Shown: positions 1 to 13,450, counted from the first letter of the stretch. The stretch: DNA of 64,000 nt from Prosapia bicincta (GCA_036971475.1 JBAIZL010000002.1:19807067-19871066), one strand, 5' to 3'. The notes: generated by a model not told the origin, from the letters alone. Program-made: numbers and translations.

Positions 1-649
1 TTTGATAACGTGTACTCTTAGTTTTCAAACTTTTTTTTTGAAATATTTTCCCGAGCCAAATTTGACACTGGTCTCTAGCTGACATTCACTTGCTAATGTA
101 TATAATCCATTATTTCGCACACGCCTATTTATTTCGAAAAAAAAAGAGTTCAGATAAAACGTAGTCAATTCTATTCCATCGTTTAAATAGTGATTACACA
201 AGCATAGAATGAAAACTAATAAAAGTATGAGCCCAGTTAAAGTTTACAAAAATCAAATAATTTAAACTCCAAAATAAAACGCAAGCGAGAACCACAGATT
301 AAGTTAGGTTATATTTTATTATGTCTGTATAAATATCGGCATATATATTGTGGTCAGTGAAATTTCAAATTCAGTGAACTTGGTGATTATACCTTATTAT
401 AAAGGTGTACCTTTATAAGGTACATAAACCTTATCGTCTCTAATGTGTTAATTTATAGTTATATTTAGTCTTTATAATAACTAGAATTAAATATTCCCAC
501 ACTTTAACTGATGTAACAAGCCATTTATCGTATTCCCTCAAGGTTGTCTGAAAATATTTTTTTGAGACAATGTTTTTAGTAGGTTTTAGGTATTGGGTGA
601 TAAGCACAAGTCTAACACGATTAGATTTATGTCATTGATATACTTGAAG
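1..649. other. AT-rich DNA, no gene seen
   Basis: No open frame, repeat or recognisable motif was found. The segment leads into the minisatellite that follows. Confidence 0.6.
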
Positions 650-3012
650 ATAGTCATTTAATGCAATATTTCTTTTGAGTAACCCTCTTCAAGGTCGTCA
701 TTTAATGCAATATTCCATTACATTAATCCGGATGAAAGTCGTCATTTAATGCAATATTCCATTACATTAATCCGGATGAAAGTCGTCATTTAATGCAATA
801 TTCCATTACATTATTCCGGATGAAGGTCGTCATTTAATGCAACATTCCATTACATTAATCTGGATGAAAGTCGTCATTTATTGCAACATTCCATTACATT
901 AATCCATATGAAAGTCGTCATTTAATGCAATATTCCATTACATTAATCCGGATGAAAGTCGTCATTTAATGCAATATTCCATTACATTAATCCGGATGAA
1001 AGTCGTCATTTCATGCAATATTCCGTTGCATTAACCCGCTTGAAGATCGTCATTTAATTCAATATTCCATTACATTATTCCGGATGAAGGTCGTCATTTA
1101 ATGCAACATTCCATTACATTAATCTGGATGAAAGTCGTCATTTATTGCAACATTCCATTACATTAATCCATATGAAAGTCGTCATTTAATGCAATATTCC
1201 ATTACATTAATCCGGATGAAAGTCGTCATTTAATGCAATATTCCATTACATTAATCCGGATGAAAGTCGTCATTTCATGCAATATTCCGTTGCATTAACC
1301 CGCTTGAAGATCGTCATTTAATTCAATATTCCATTACATTATTCCGGATGAAGGTCGTCATTTAATGCAACATTCCATTACATTAATCCGGATGAAGGTC
1401 GTCATTTAATGCAACATTCCATTACATTAATCCGGATGAAAGTCGTCATTTAATGCAATATTCCATTACATTAATCCGGATGAAAGTCGTCATTTCATGC
1501 AATATTCCGTTTCATTAACCCGCTTGAAGATCGTCATTTAATTCAATATTCCATTACATTATTCCGGATCAAGGTCGTCATTTAATGCAACATTCCATTA
1601 CTTTAATCCGGATGAAGGTCGTCATTTAATGCAACATTCCATTACATTAATCCGGATGAAAGTCGTCATTTAATGCAACATTCCATTACATTAATCCGGA
1701 TGAAAGTCGTCATTTATTGCAACATTCCATTACATTAATCCGGATGAAAGTCGTCATTTAATGCAATATTCCATTACATTAATCCGGATGAAAGTCGTCA
1801 TTTAATGCAACATTCCATTACATTAATCCGGATGAAGGTCGTCATTTAATGCAACATTCCATTACATTAATCCGGATGAAAGTCGTCATTTAATGCAACA
1901 TTCCATTACATTAATCCGGATGAAGGTCGTCATTTAATGCAACATTCCATTACATTAATCCGGATGAAAGTCGTCATTTATTGCAACATTCCATTACATT
2001 AATCCGGATGAAAGTCGTCATTTAATGCAACATTCCATTACATTAATCCGGATGAAAGTCGTCATTTATTGCAACATTCCATTACATTAATCCGGATGAA
2101 GGTCGTCATTTAATGCAACATTCCATTACATTAATCCGGATGAAAGTCGTCATTTAATGCAACATTCCATTACATTAATCCGGATGAAAGTCGTCATTTA
2201 ATGCAATATTCCATTACATTAATCCGGATGAAAGTCGTCATTTAATGCAATATTCCATTACATTAATCCGGATGAAAGTCGTCATTTAATGCAACATTCC
2301 ATTACATTAATCCGGATGAAAGTCGTCATTTAATGCAACATTCCATTACATTAATCCGGATGAAAGTCGTCATTTAATGCAACATTCCATTACATTAATC
2401 CGGATGAAAGTCGTCATTTAATGCAATATTCCATTACATTAATCCGGATGAAAGTCGTCATTTAATGCAATATTCCATTACATTAATCCGGATGAAAGTC
2501 GTCATTTAATGCAACATTCCATTACATTAATCCGGATGAAAGTCGTCATTTAATGCAATATTCCATTACATTAATCCGGATGAAAGTCGTCATTTAATGC
2601 AACATTCCATTACATTAATCCGGATGAAAGTCGTCATTTAATGCAACATTCCATTACATTAATCCGGATGAAAGTCGTCATTTAATGCAATATTCCATTA
2701 CATTAATCCGGATGAAAGTCGTCATTTAATGCAATATTCCATTACATTAATCCGGATGAAAGTCGTCATTTAATGCAATATTCCATTACATTAATCCGGA
2801 TGAAAGTCGTCATTTAATGCAATATTCCATTACATTAATCCGGATGAAAGTCGTCATTTAATGCAACATTCCATTACATTAATCCGGATGAAAGTCGTCA
2901 TTTAATACAATATTAACCTGCTTGAAGTAGATTATTTAATGCTTTATTTCGATGCATCAAACATCTTGTTCTTTTTCATTTAGTCAAGTCATTTAATGCA
3001 ATATTCAGTTGC
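650..3012. repeat. 44-bp minisatellite, about 51 tandem registers
   Basis: The monomer starts with GTCGTCATTTAATGCAA, continues through TTCCATTACATTAATC and ends CGGATGAAA. Starts at 694, 738, 782 and so on to 2894 are spaced by exact multiples of 44 bases, so there is no net insertion or deletion over 2.2 kb. Variants at a few positions (CAATATT/CAACATT, TTAATG/TTATTG, CATTAAT/CATTATT) distinguish monomers. Degenerate half-units flank the array at 650-693 and 2920-3012. A six-monomer block (264 bp) is duplicated at 782-1045 and 1046-1309. No coding potential is seen. Confidence 0.97.
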
Positions 3013-6000
3013 CTACGGACCAATTTCTCCACCCTCTAACCTCAAACCCCTTTCTTCTATTATCACACATCTGACCATTTCAAATTCTTTCTCCTGTTTT
3101 CTATTATGTTAACACACTCCTTGTCCGCTGGATAATAATGGTTTATCCCTGGAATCCGAACTCTTGTCCGACACCTGTAGCTCAAGGAATAAACATCTTA
3201 GAAGAACAAACTCCTAAGTTTGTATCAAAAACCAATTAGCCTCCTGTAAGCCCTTGTAGGCTGTAATCGGGGTTGTGTATTCTTTAAGAATTACTGCTGA
3301 GTCAAAGAATATAATTCGAGACCTTGTGAAATTTACTTAATTTAAATAAAATAAAAAGCTCTAATTGAAAAATGACAATTTCTTATTTATTATAACTTTT
3401 AAATACTTGTTTCTTTTTGTTTACAAGTAGTAGGTATTTTACTTAAAATACGGCCCAAACCCTGTTTACAATAATTTAACATAATCCTTTTCTTATTGTA
3501 TACAAACAGCAAATATTCTAAATTTAAGACCCTTTGTATTTGAAGGAACATAACCCCCCCCCCTCACCAAAACATGTATAGCTCATTTCACAATAATGAT
3601 CATTTATATTCCCTACTACTACCACATTAATATTTCTAGGTTTTTCTCTCTACATTTAAGATAGGTTATATACTTTCCATTTATCCAAGGTTTTAATTTA
3701 CACTTTCGGCTCTCTTGATACACTCAAAGCCTAATGGTTCATTACTTATCAATATATCTGTTATAGTTCTACTGAACAATTTTCATTTATTGCTAGTATA
3801 TATTATCTAATCTAAACAAAGGTATGTACGTTTGGCAAAGATTTACCGAAATGCTTGGTTAATTAATATATTAGCATTTATTTTACATACTGAAACATTT
3901 TTACTTAACCATATTTACAATAATTATGTTTTTTTTATATATAACCAAAAATAATTTATATCATTTTTTAAGAAGTAAAGCTATATAGAACATTTTTTTC
4001 ACTCACATAACCTCTCTTCACTTCTTAGAAACGGTTAAATGAAGACACAATTTTTTAAATATTAAAGTCTAATTTAGTTAGCCTAAGCATGGTTTATTTC
4101 GTTTAGACGGTACCTCTTAATTGATTTTTATTTAATACAGATCAAAATAAAGTCTAATTTAGATAAATATTCTTGTTTATAAAACCTTATACTGTTGACT
4201 TCGTTGTCTGGATCTCATCGTGAAATGGGTTCCTCAAATCCAGTCGGCCTTGGTAACTATCTGGTTCTTTTGGTTATACGTTTTACTAAATGAATTGACT
4301 GGTCGACACTTTCCTCAATACACTCCACCACTCCACTGCGTTATTTATTTTACTCTAATGGACGGTGTCTTCTCCAGCTTTACTAATTACGGCGTTTTAT
4401 AATTTCATATTTGTCACAGGTTAAGGTGATTTTGATTTGGATAATTGAGCATATAGCTCATATACCCCAACAGTCCCGTATTACATGTTGCACCATTATA
4501 AGTTTTTAAATCGATATTTGGAATTATCTTTTCAGGAACCTAATACACACATGTTGCTTCTTTGGTGGTTGCAGTACAATGCTCGACCGTGGGTAAACCC
4601 CGTTATTTTAACCAACCAATCCGAGCTTTTCTTTGGTAGGAGTGAGGTTATTTAAAATATAATCTCCCACCCACTCTGCTTGTATTTCTTTTAATTATTA
4701 GATTTTTACTTTTATTACACCCTTTTACGTAGCATGATGTCTACCTTAGATTTAAAAATTTTGTTGAAACAATTTATTTATTTAGTTTTCTTCAAATTTA
4801 CTTCTTGTTTTATTTTCGCATTTCTCCTTGATTGCAGCGCCTTTTGTGACCCTGTTGGACACCTTGATTCTCGTGACTTTGTTAATTTAATATAGCTTTA
4901 TACTTTAATAATCTGAGTTTTAGGGCTTAAATATTCGTTTAATTAGGGTTTTTTAACATTTTAAAATTATAAGTTATTACATTTAGACCTAGTCTATCCT
5001 AATTTCACTTTTTTCTATTTTACATTATTTATTTTACTTATTTAAAATCTTTACAAATCTAGACGCTATGGCCTAAATACCTATTCTATCCAAGTTCCAT
5101 TATTCAGCTTGAACTTCACCAAATAACTGCCACAACCTTCATAGGTGAGCCAATATATTGCTTCGCAGTTATTAAATTTTGCTCTTGTAACCGTTTAGTA
5201 TAGTTATCGCTTTTATAAAATTATTTCTTGAGGCGTAGTTGTATTTTATTACTTTCTCTCAATCAATTTAATAATTATCTGTAATATGTACATGCTGTGA
5301 ATGATTTATTCGGTTTAGATGCTATATTTTCTAGTTATCTTGTTATCTTGTTATTTAAGAATTTCTGGAGTGTAGTAGGTAATTTTAATTATATAGTAAA
5401 CGATATTTTACTAGTTTAACAGTATCGTAACGACTAAATTGTTACTTATTTCGATATTTATATGATCATCATCAAAGTAGTTACAAGATGGGTTCAGTTT
5501 TAAGTTTTTAATTAATATTAATAAAAGATCCTGATATAATTCAGCTCTTTGGAGTTTTTTTTTGCTTTATGTTGCACCATCAAGCTTAAGTTCAGGTACG
5601 TTTCCCTTGCTTAAGTACCATCGCTCCCCTATACCCTCTCATCCATGTCTAAAACGCTCAGCTGTTATTTCCCAGAAGGCGGCTAAACCAGTTATGAAAA
5701 CGGTATTTACAATACGTCAAAAACTAATTAATTAAAACTTATGCACAGTAAAGGGACGATAATTAATTACTCCACTATTCCGTCTTTGTATTGATCATAA
5801 TGTTGCCATTTTGTTTGCTCCAGTTGTTTCATTTAATTAACAATTTCCTTACGACGTGTCTCGTAAATACGTTTTCCATGACATTCCAAAGTTAACAAAG
5901 GCGCCAACAATGGGGTAACGTAAAGAGTAATTTATCGAGGGAAATTCCAGTCGTAAAGTTGGCTATTGTGGTCAGTAAATGATGGCTGACGTTTGGGGAG

Positions 6001-6350
6001 AAAAGGAAAAGAGTAGACTCTACAACAATGCACCTAGGGTTGTCCCCGAGATTTTCACAGGTTTCGGCTTGTAAATGTGCGATAGAAAAAGGGAGCATTG
6101 TATGATTTTTGTTGTCTGTACATATTAACTTTTATTATTAAAAAAAAAAAATGGTTTACCACTGGTAAAACTTAAAATAAATCATAACACCTAAATAATA
6201 TACCGGAGATATTGCCCACATGGATGGCGATTCAATTGACACGAAAACAATATTCGTTGCCATAAGTACTTCCCATCCTGTTTTAATGATTTTTTCACTC
6301 TTGTATTAATTAACAAAAAGTCTTTTAAGACCAGTGACAAACTTGTTCAA
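3013..6350. other. AT-rich intergenic DNA, no gene seen
   Basis: Open frames here are at most about 70 codons, with no family resemblance and AT-driven composition. No repeat with a clear unit was seen. Confidence 0.55.
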
Positions 6351-6600
6351 TGTTTTCATTTTCGTCAGCAATGTTTTAGCATCAATGTATATTATTATTA
6401 CTTATGCGTGTGTATCCAAGTGATTTGTATAGATAATTTCTTCTTATCGGCGCCTGTCTTATTTACTATCCTTTTTATTTAATTTTTCTTAATCATTTTC
6501 AATCTAGAGTAGCATATCAGTTGTTTCGGGTCAGACGCTGCTAAAGTTTATATCGCTCTTAGAATATTATAGTCTTGCGCAAGACGAACCTGGACATCTG
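6351..6600 (+). repeat. dispersed repeat, copy 1 of a pair
   Basis: This copy resembles 10300-10560. Both contain a TTTTCGTCA-AATGTTTTA block, then about 150 bases later the block AAAGTTTATATCGC with TTAGAATATTAT, followed by a short hairpin (TCTTGCGCAAGA here, GTCTTAGGCAAGAC in the other copy). The two copies are diverged. No coding capacity; the superfamily is not identified. Confidence 0.6.
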
Positions 6601-8640
6601 ACTGATCTGTCGCACCTCGGGTAGTGGAGCTAAAAGAGGTAATATATATATATATATATACCGTGTTTGTTAGAAACCAGAAGAAGTAGATTCAGCATGG
6701 TAGATTGGTCACAAGGATTTAATGGAACATACATATAACAAGAAAACAATCTTGTATCAAATCATTAGACGTTTGTGTTAAAGAACTTGGACGAAGAAGA
6801 GACCAAAGTGAAGTAAATTTGCAGTCATGGAAAGGAGTTTTGGGAAGATATTTCTCCAGCAAATGCGAAAGAGAGAAGATTTCTGAATGAATAGATATAT
6901 GGTGATAGAAGAGGACGCTGTTAGAAATATTGAAAGAATCTTAGGGTCTATGATAGAAGAGCCATAGAGAGTACAGAGTTTTGAAGAGTAACAAACCCGA
7001 ATCCAAAAGCAAAACGGAAGAGAGATACATTAAGACCAAATTATGTACAAGAGGGACCGAAAGTAAGGAACGGCAAAGTGAGACTGGTTCAGATAACACA
7101 CCCTTGTTATAAACCAGCGGTAGCCTAAAGTTCATAATTTATGTAACACAAACACACCATCGAAGAATTAAGCAATAAAAAATGTGTTTTTACTTCTTTA
7201 TTTTAAAATCTAACTAAAATATATCATTTTAATTTCGTTGAATAACTTTTCTTTCTTCCTCGTTTACTTGCTACAGTCAGACGGATTTACTGGACGTTTG
7301 GAGCGTTATGCATGTCACCAGTAGTTTTACTAGCTGTCGCAAGTATATACTGTTAGTGGAGCACTTGTCTCGCCCCTTTGGTCGGTGCCAGTCTAGGCTT
7401 CACAATAAATCTTACAGCTCTTACACAATTGTACAGTTAAATCGTAATATGAAGCATCAGTTTCGTGGTTAACATTCTCGTCTCAAGAGCACGACATTTA
7501 CAAGGGGAGTAGAATCGCACGCTGGGATTCACGTGCCTAACTCTTTCTTAAGACACTTTGGAAAGTCTTATCCCATACTAAGCATTCACCTTTTTCAATT
7601 CCTTCTACTTGTTTACACTCTACTTATACATACCCTGTTAAAATTTTAAATAGTTTTTAAAATACGTTTTTATTCATCCAATCTTATTCAAATTAATTTT
7701 TTTTAACCTGATGACAGTTGATGTTAATATAGTTTTTACAAATATTTATTCATGAATTGAAATTTAAAAAGCTGATGTCATGGCCGGATACGAACTGAAT
7801 GGCTGCTGTTTGAAATCCAGCACATTGACACTAAGACAACTTGTCCATTGCTAGAAATCTGTTATTTACTACTGTTTTAAATCCAGCACTTTGGCACTGA
7901 TCTAACCTTCCCATTGCTAAAAATCTGTTACTTAAAGATGTCAATGAAATTATAACAGAAACTTTCTTCGTAATAATTAGGTAATACGAGAGAAGAATGG
8001 AATGGGGAGTTATAGGATAACCATCAGCTTCGTAAATTAGAAACAAAAAAAAAACGAATAAATAGTAACGACCAAAATAATAGTCCAATACCATATACTG
8101 TGCATAAAATAAAAAAAACTTAATAAAATTTATTTATTGCCCTAAGTACGGATTGACTTGAATAAACTATTTTTTTATATTATTTGTTTACTTTTTAAAT
8201 CTTCATGTGGTCGCCACACTATAATCTACAACCACGCCCTATACTTGTTCTATTTTATGCCAAGAAAGGAAGCTGTGACCTAGGCTTCCTCCAATTCTGT
8301 ACCGTGATGTTTTTATCGCTTTTCCTTTGCAATTCTCTTTTACAAGCTATTAAACATTGTCTATTATTTAGACCACTATTTAATAGTATTATATATATTT
8401 GATAGTGCTTTAAAAAGTTATATTTAATTTATTACAGACATAAATTTAAGTAAAACATATACCTCAGCCTTTGTGTATGTAAATTGATTATTGAATTAGT
8501 TTTGACGTATGTTGTAATAACTTATGTACCAATGCTACTTGCACCATTTATCATTTGTTCAATTATTTTGCGAACAGTTACAATATATATTAACGAATCA
8601 ATCCACGAATACAAAGAATTTTAATATAGTTATTGTGAAA
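6601..8640. other. AT-rich DNA with a partial dispersed element
   Basis: A short TA run lies at 6642-6660. At about 7660-7770 there is a partial + strand copy of the ~400-bp dispersed element described at 18340-18760, recognised by TTTTTATTCATCCA and TGATGTTAATATAGTTTTT. No gene is supported. Confidence 0.5.
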
Positions 8641-8860
8641 ACTTTTGACGGGGGCCGTGACAATACCGCATTACGTCACTAGATTGCTCATCAACAATCA
8701 AATCTTCTCTGAAGTGGCTAACCGCACAGCTGAACAGCCATTGACACAAGTGTCTTGCTTAGGCTCATGTGACAATATCCGACACAGGTGACACAGGAAA
8801 GCGAATCTGTAGTGTTGTGGGACACACGGGTATGACGTCATACGATTAATTTCGGAATAT
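8641..8860. promoter_or_regulatory. candidate cis-regulatory segment with CRE and E-box motifs
   Basis: This block is more GC-rich and less repetitive than its surroundings. It holds TTACGTCA at 8671-8678 and a perfect palindromic CRE (TGACGTCA) at 8833-8840. E-box-like CAGCTG and CAGGTG lie between them. There is no open frame. It could be an enhancer or a promoter of an unseen gene. This rests on motif density and composition only. Confidence 0.25.
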
Positions 8861-9059
8861 TTATTAAGCATTATTCATGAGACATTTATTATTTTACTGG
8901 TATTGCAATTTGAATTAGTTCGAATATATTATTGCATTTTTTTATCAATCGAGTTTTTAAACTTCCATCTGCAAGTTTCGGCTCTGCATCAACATATTCA
9001 GGCGAATCATTTTAGAATACAATTTAGCTCAAGAAATATTTTGTAGAATATAACATCTA

Positions 9060-9480
9060 ATATAAGCTTTTTTTTATTTTTAGAGTCAATTCCTACATAG
9101 GTCAACAATGAAAATTTGTCTATTTTTATTAAATAATTACAATTAATACAAATAAAGTAACATAACCTATGTATAAAACAGTTGTTCTACCGCCTAACCT
9201 ATAATATAAAATCAGTTGTCCTATGAAATCATATGTTATTACTTATTGTATGCCAAATGGGACGAAATAATCATATTGCATACCGTGCCCCTAATGTGAA
9301 CGGTTTCTCTCACACATAAAACTAAAATTAATTGTTAAATTTAGTTAATGATTTATTATTGGAAAATACTGTAATAATACCAAATATCATCCACTATAAG
9401 TTAAAAAAAAATGATTATGAATTTGAGTGGCAGAATAAAAAGTATTTTATTAACGATTGAAATTTCAACAAGATATATAT
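9060..9480 (-). repeat. ~400-bp dispersed element, full-length copy
   Basis: On the minus strand it reads from the CTTGTTGAAATTT end through the conserved block around AACAGTTGTT..CATAGGTTATGTTACTTT and on to TAGGAATTGACTC. It matches the copies at 18340-18760, 27995-28440 and 51360-51770. There is no open frame and no long terminal inverted repeat, so it is a non-autonomous element of unknown class. As in other copies, the 5' edge is next to a TA run. Confidence 0.75.
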
Positions 9481-9864
9481 TTTACATGCAAAGTGAATTC
9501 TCTACGCCCTCTATACAATAGACTCTCTACAATCTGCCTAGTAGCTTTAGTCAATGTCTCAAATGAGAATGATTTTGTGCAATTTATATACATTGCCTAA
9601 AGCAATTTATATAATGCCAAAAGCTTATCAGGTAAAATATATAACAAATGAACTTCATACTGAGGACTATGTAACTACACTAATAAAATTGAATGTTACT
9701 ATAATCTATTAAGTGACAATGTAAACGAAAAATACTTTTTTAAATTTGAAGTTAGTGGTATGGAATTATTTTCAGTCATGTTTGCGAACCAACAATTTAT
9801 TAAAGAAAATTTTCTATTTATTACTTTGCATTGTGTCACTTTGAATTACACTTTCTGTTGTTTT

Positions 9865-10101
9865 TTACACACTAACACGTTTTAGTTTGACACTTTGAGT
9901 TGTAGGTGCATCTATCGAAACCTTGGCCGCTCCCAGAAGATTGGGGTTTAGCTGCACTTCGAAGTTGGGTTTTTTGGTCCAGAATATCTTCGATTTGAAT
10001 AAGTCATTCTTGCACACTGTAAACTGCGATCTTAAACAAAGTTGTTTTAAAACTCCGTTTATGGTTCCAAGTTTGTAGAAGCCATTTTCTGTCACTTTCA
10101 T
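9865..10101 (-). CDS. unrecognised 78-codon open frame, possible exon or relic
   Basis: The frame is richer in ordinary amino-acid composition (Lys, Val, Asn, Pro; few low-complexity runs) than the AT-driven frames nearby. It is preceded on its strand by a pyrimidine-poor CTGCAG that could be a weak acceptor. It stays open upstream of the Met for only one more codon. I do not recognise a domain. It could be the last exon of an unseen gene, a transposon fragment, or chance. Confidence 0.25.
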   Translation of the reverse strand: MKVTENGFYKLGTINGVLKQLCLRSQFTVCKNDLFKSKIFWTKKPNFEVQLNPNLLGAAKVSIDAPTTQSVKLKRVSV

Positions 10102-10299
10102 GACTACTGCAGCTCTGCCTGAGTCATGGCAAACATTCTATAGAATGGTCAGGTAAAGTACGGAATGCAATTGTTTTAATACTTTGTCCGTCAATTTTGG
10201 GAAAGCATTTTGTCTAGGTATTCTATGAAATAACTGACTTAATACATTGCTTGTAACCTATATAAGGAGAGTGTGATATAACATGTGTTGAATATAAAA

Positions 10300-10560
10300 A
10301 CACAATGTTTTTATTTTCGTCAATAATGTTTTAATATCTTATCGATGTAAATTATTATCATTTATGAATGTATAATCATGTATTAGTATACATAATGTTG
10401 AATGTCCATTGTATAATGCCTTTTCTTTGATATATTTCAATCATTTTATACCTACTCTAGCAGGTCAATTTCTTGAGTACGGGCGTAGTTAAAGTTTATA
10501 TCGCCTTTAGAATATTATCGTCTTAGGCAAGACGAATATGAATATTTCATTAATCTCTGC
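10300..10560 (+). repeat. dispersed repeat, copy 2 of a pair
   Basis: Partner of 6351-6600. The shared blocks TTTTCGTCA-AATGTTTTA and TTAAAGTTTATATCGC..TTAGAATATTAT occur in the same order and at similar spacing. Confidence 0.6.
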
Positions 10561-11004
10561 TACAGCAAGTACTGAACAGTTGAAACCTTTACGATATAAT
10601 GCCTAAGCATTATTATTACGTAAATAACAATACAAGAGAAGAGATAAAAGAAATAATTTCTATCTAAGAAACAATAAAATTAATAAAAACCAAATATAAT
10701 AATGCAAAGTAAAGATTAAACGGATAATTTAGGTAGAAATAAAATGATACACCAAAATAACAAAAAAGAAACAATACAAATATTAATACTTCTACTTTAT
10801 ATTTTACACAAGAAACTAAACATCTGCAATATAAACGTCAACATTATTATTTAAAAATTTATGGAAATGTGAATCGATGGCGATATCTATTTAGTTCCCG
10901 CGCCGACGTGAAACATACGCAACCGTACACACACATCATAAGGTAAATATGATCACATTTATATACAACTATTTGTGTTTTCAGAGACTAATATATATAT
11001 ATAT
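10561..11004. other. AT-rich DNA, nothing recognised
   Basis: No open frame, unit repeat or motif was seen. Confidence 0.6.
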
Positions 11005-11420
11005 GGACTTGAGAAAAAGTATAGCCATACTTTTACAGTGAAAGACTTATCCGAAAGAATTATGCAAAATTTATATGGGTAATACATTATAGAATAACAG
11101 ACAAAGTACAGTCTGGACTTGAGAGAAAGTATAGCCATACTTTTACAGTGAAAGGCTTATCCGGAGGAAAAGATTTGAACGGGTAGTACAATTTAGACAA
11201 CCAGACGAAGTACAATCTGGACTTGAGAAAACATGTTATAATATTTTTACAGCGAAATACTTCCGTAGGAAGTATGAAAACTTTATACTGGTAGTACATT
11301 ATAGACAATCGGACAAAGTACAGTCTGGACCTGAGAAAAAGTATAGCTATATTTTCACTTCGAAAACGTATTCAACAGTGGCAGTAAATCGTAGAATGTC
11401 GACAAGGACTATTTCCACAA
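11005..11420. repeat. four tandem copies of a ~108-bp unit
   Basis: Units begin GGACTTGAGA (last copy GGACCTGAGA) at 11005, 11115, 11219 and 11327. Each contains GTATAGCCATACTTTTACAG or a diverged form and a distal GTACATTATAGACAA..GACAAAGTACAGTCT block. Lengths vary from 104 to 110 bases through small indels, so the array is old. The last copy decays after about 70 bases. Confidence 0.9.
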
Positions 11421-11640
11421 AGGACGACAAAGTTTTTCACGACCTTTTCTGTCTCGGCTGCGCGGAAAGATAAAAGAAAACAAAAGGAGGGCTTTATCGG
11501 CGTAAAGCCTTCATTGTTTGTTTTGTGAAGCTGTTTGTGCGCCAAATGTTTTGACAGGACCAGAACAAACACGGCCGCCCACTTATAACCAGCCTCACAC
11601 TTCTCGGGAACCTTACGGATTAATTTGATTTGCCAAACTC
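11421..11640. promoter_or_regulatory. GC-richer unique segment, possible conserved non-coding DNA
   Basis: The stretch after the 108-bp array is unusually balanced in base composition for this window. It contains a hairpin-like GGCTTTATCGGCGTAAAGCC. No open frame with family resemblance is present. Function is unknown; this is an impression from composition. Confidence 0.15.
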
Positions 11641-12262
11641 TGAATGGGCATAGTTACCTTTGAGTGTCCGGTAATTTTCTTAATTCTGTGTGGGATAAAG
11701 GAACCATTTGTCGCCTTCCACTGTTTTTTTTATAATTTTAAAATTAAATAAATACGCGATATTGAAAGAACAACCTGTTTCTAATCACGTAAATTAAAAG
11801 AAAAATGTGTGGGTGTTATATCATTTTTTGTCCGAAGATTAAACTAGAATATATCATCATAGAGTTAGAGTTCGGGATAGCAATGTTATACGGAATATTT
11901 TACAATAAATTTCGAGCTATTGCTGGGCTTACTCGTTCCAATTATATCGCTAGAACTAGAACAGAGGTTATTTATTCTAGATAATGAAAACAAAGTAAAA
12001 TATTACGAAAATAATAATAAAGTGAACTACTGAGGATGGTTTCGTATGAAACGAATTATCTGAAAAATGAGAAACTACAAGAAACTAATAATACAGTGTT
12101 TTTATGTACATGTAGATTCATGACAAATAGAGTAAATTCTGAGGATTTCTTCATCTGATAAATCGGACGTAAATAAACAATTACTGTTCTATTTATTGCA
12201 ACATGTACATATACTACAGATATATAACCCATTTTGTGTGTGTATTTTGTTAGTGTATGTTG
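11641..12262. other. AT-rich DNA, nothing recognised
   Basis: No gene or clear repeat unit was seen. Confidence 0.6.
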
Positions 12263-12855
<593 letters not shown>

Positions 12856-13038
12856 TAATAATAATATATGTTTTGGGTTTTTTGTTATAATTTAAATCTT
12901 GTAAAATAAATACATTATACTGAACAATATATTTCATTAAGGTATTTCTCCATTCGAAAAGTTTAGATAGGCTATTATAATTTTAAAATATTTGATTCAC
13001 TGAAAGCGTGGTTACTGTGAACAGATTTTATTCTATTG

Positions 13039-13040
<2 letters not shown>

Positions 13041-13076
<36 letters not shown>
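13041..13076. repeat. TA microsatellite
   Basis: About 18 TA units, adjoining the foldback element that starts at 13092. Confidence 0.95.
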
Positions 13077-13081
<5 letters not shown>

Positions 13082-13091
13082 TTCATAAATT

Positions 13092-13319
13092 AAAATATTT
13101 CAAATACAAGAATACTTTTAATGAATATATTTATTCGAAGCTTTTCGTCGATAAAATAGTACCAGCATCCAGGAAAAATAATTATCTAATCTTTATTAGA
13201 CAATTAGACAATTATTAACATTAGATATTTATTTTCGTGAAGATGCTGGTACTATTTTATCGGCGAAAAGCTTTGAATAAATATATTCATTAAAAGTATT
13301 CTTGTTTTTGAAATATTTT
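13092..13319. mobile_element. foldback element A with 78-bp inverted arms
   Basis: Arms 13092-13169 and 13242-13319 are inverted copies with a few mismatches. A weaker inverted match continues towards the centre (GAAAAATAATTATCTAAT against ATTAGATATTTATTTTC). There is no open frame. Each arm carries a hammerhead-like motif close to the loop, better kept in the right arm. A diverged half-copy of the arm occurs near 20780-20870. Likely a remnant of a retroelement end inserted in inverted pairs, or a foldback MITE. Confidence 0.85.
13227..13283 (+). ncRNA. hammerhead-ribozyme-like motif in foldback A
   Basis: Seen in order: core GTGAAGA at 13237-13243 (family CUGANGA, C3 changed to G); one extra U at 13244; stem II GCTGGTA/TATCGGC (13245-13251 with 13258-13264, seven pairs including G-U); GAA at 13265-13267; palindromic stem III AAGCTT (13268-13273); cleavage position U at 13274; and stem I pairing TTC upstream with GAA downstream plus an A/T-rich extension. 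The C3 change probably inactivates this copy. Known: this order is the type I hammerhead layout. Inferred: descent from an active ribozyme. Confidence 0.5.
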
Positions 13320-13369
13320 TTATTTAGAACTATATTACAAGAAAACATATCACCATATTTAATAAATAA

Positions 13370-13373
<4 letters not shown>

Positions 13374-13449
<76 letters not shown>
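13374..13449. repeat. compound TA-TG microsatellite
   Basis: TA units to about 13412, then TG units to 13449, immediately before the second copy of the GAGACGGT repeat. Confidence 0.97.

Positions 13450-13450
<1 letters not shown>

Noticed and set aside
650..3012. Regular repeats that could suggest a CRISPR array
   Set aside because: The 44-bp units abut directly with no unique spacers, and the genome is eukaryotic.
6900..7140. Purine-rich block read as LINE tail like that at 35 kb
   Set aside because: No frame reproduces the WFGHV or RGRPR words, so the similarity is compositional.
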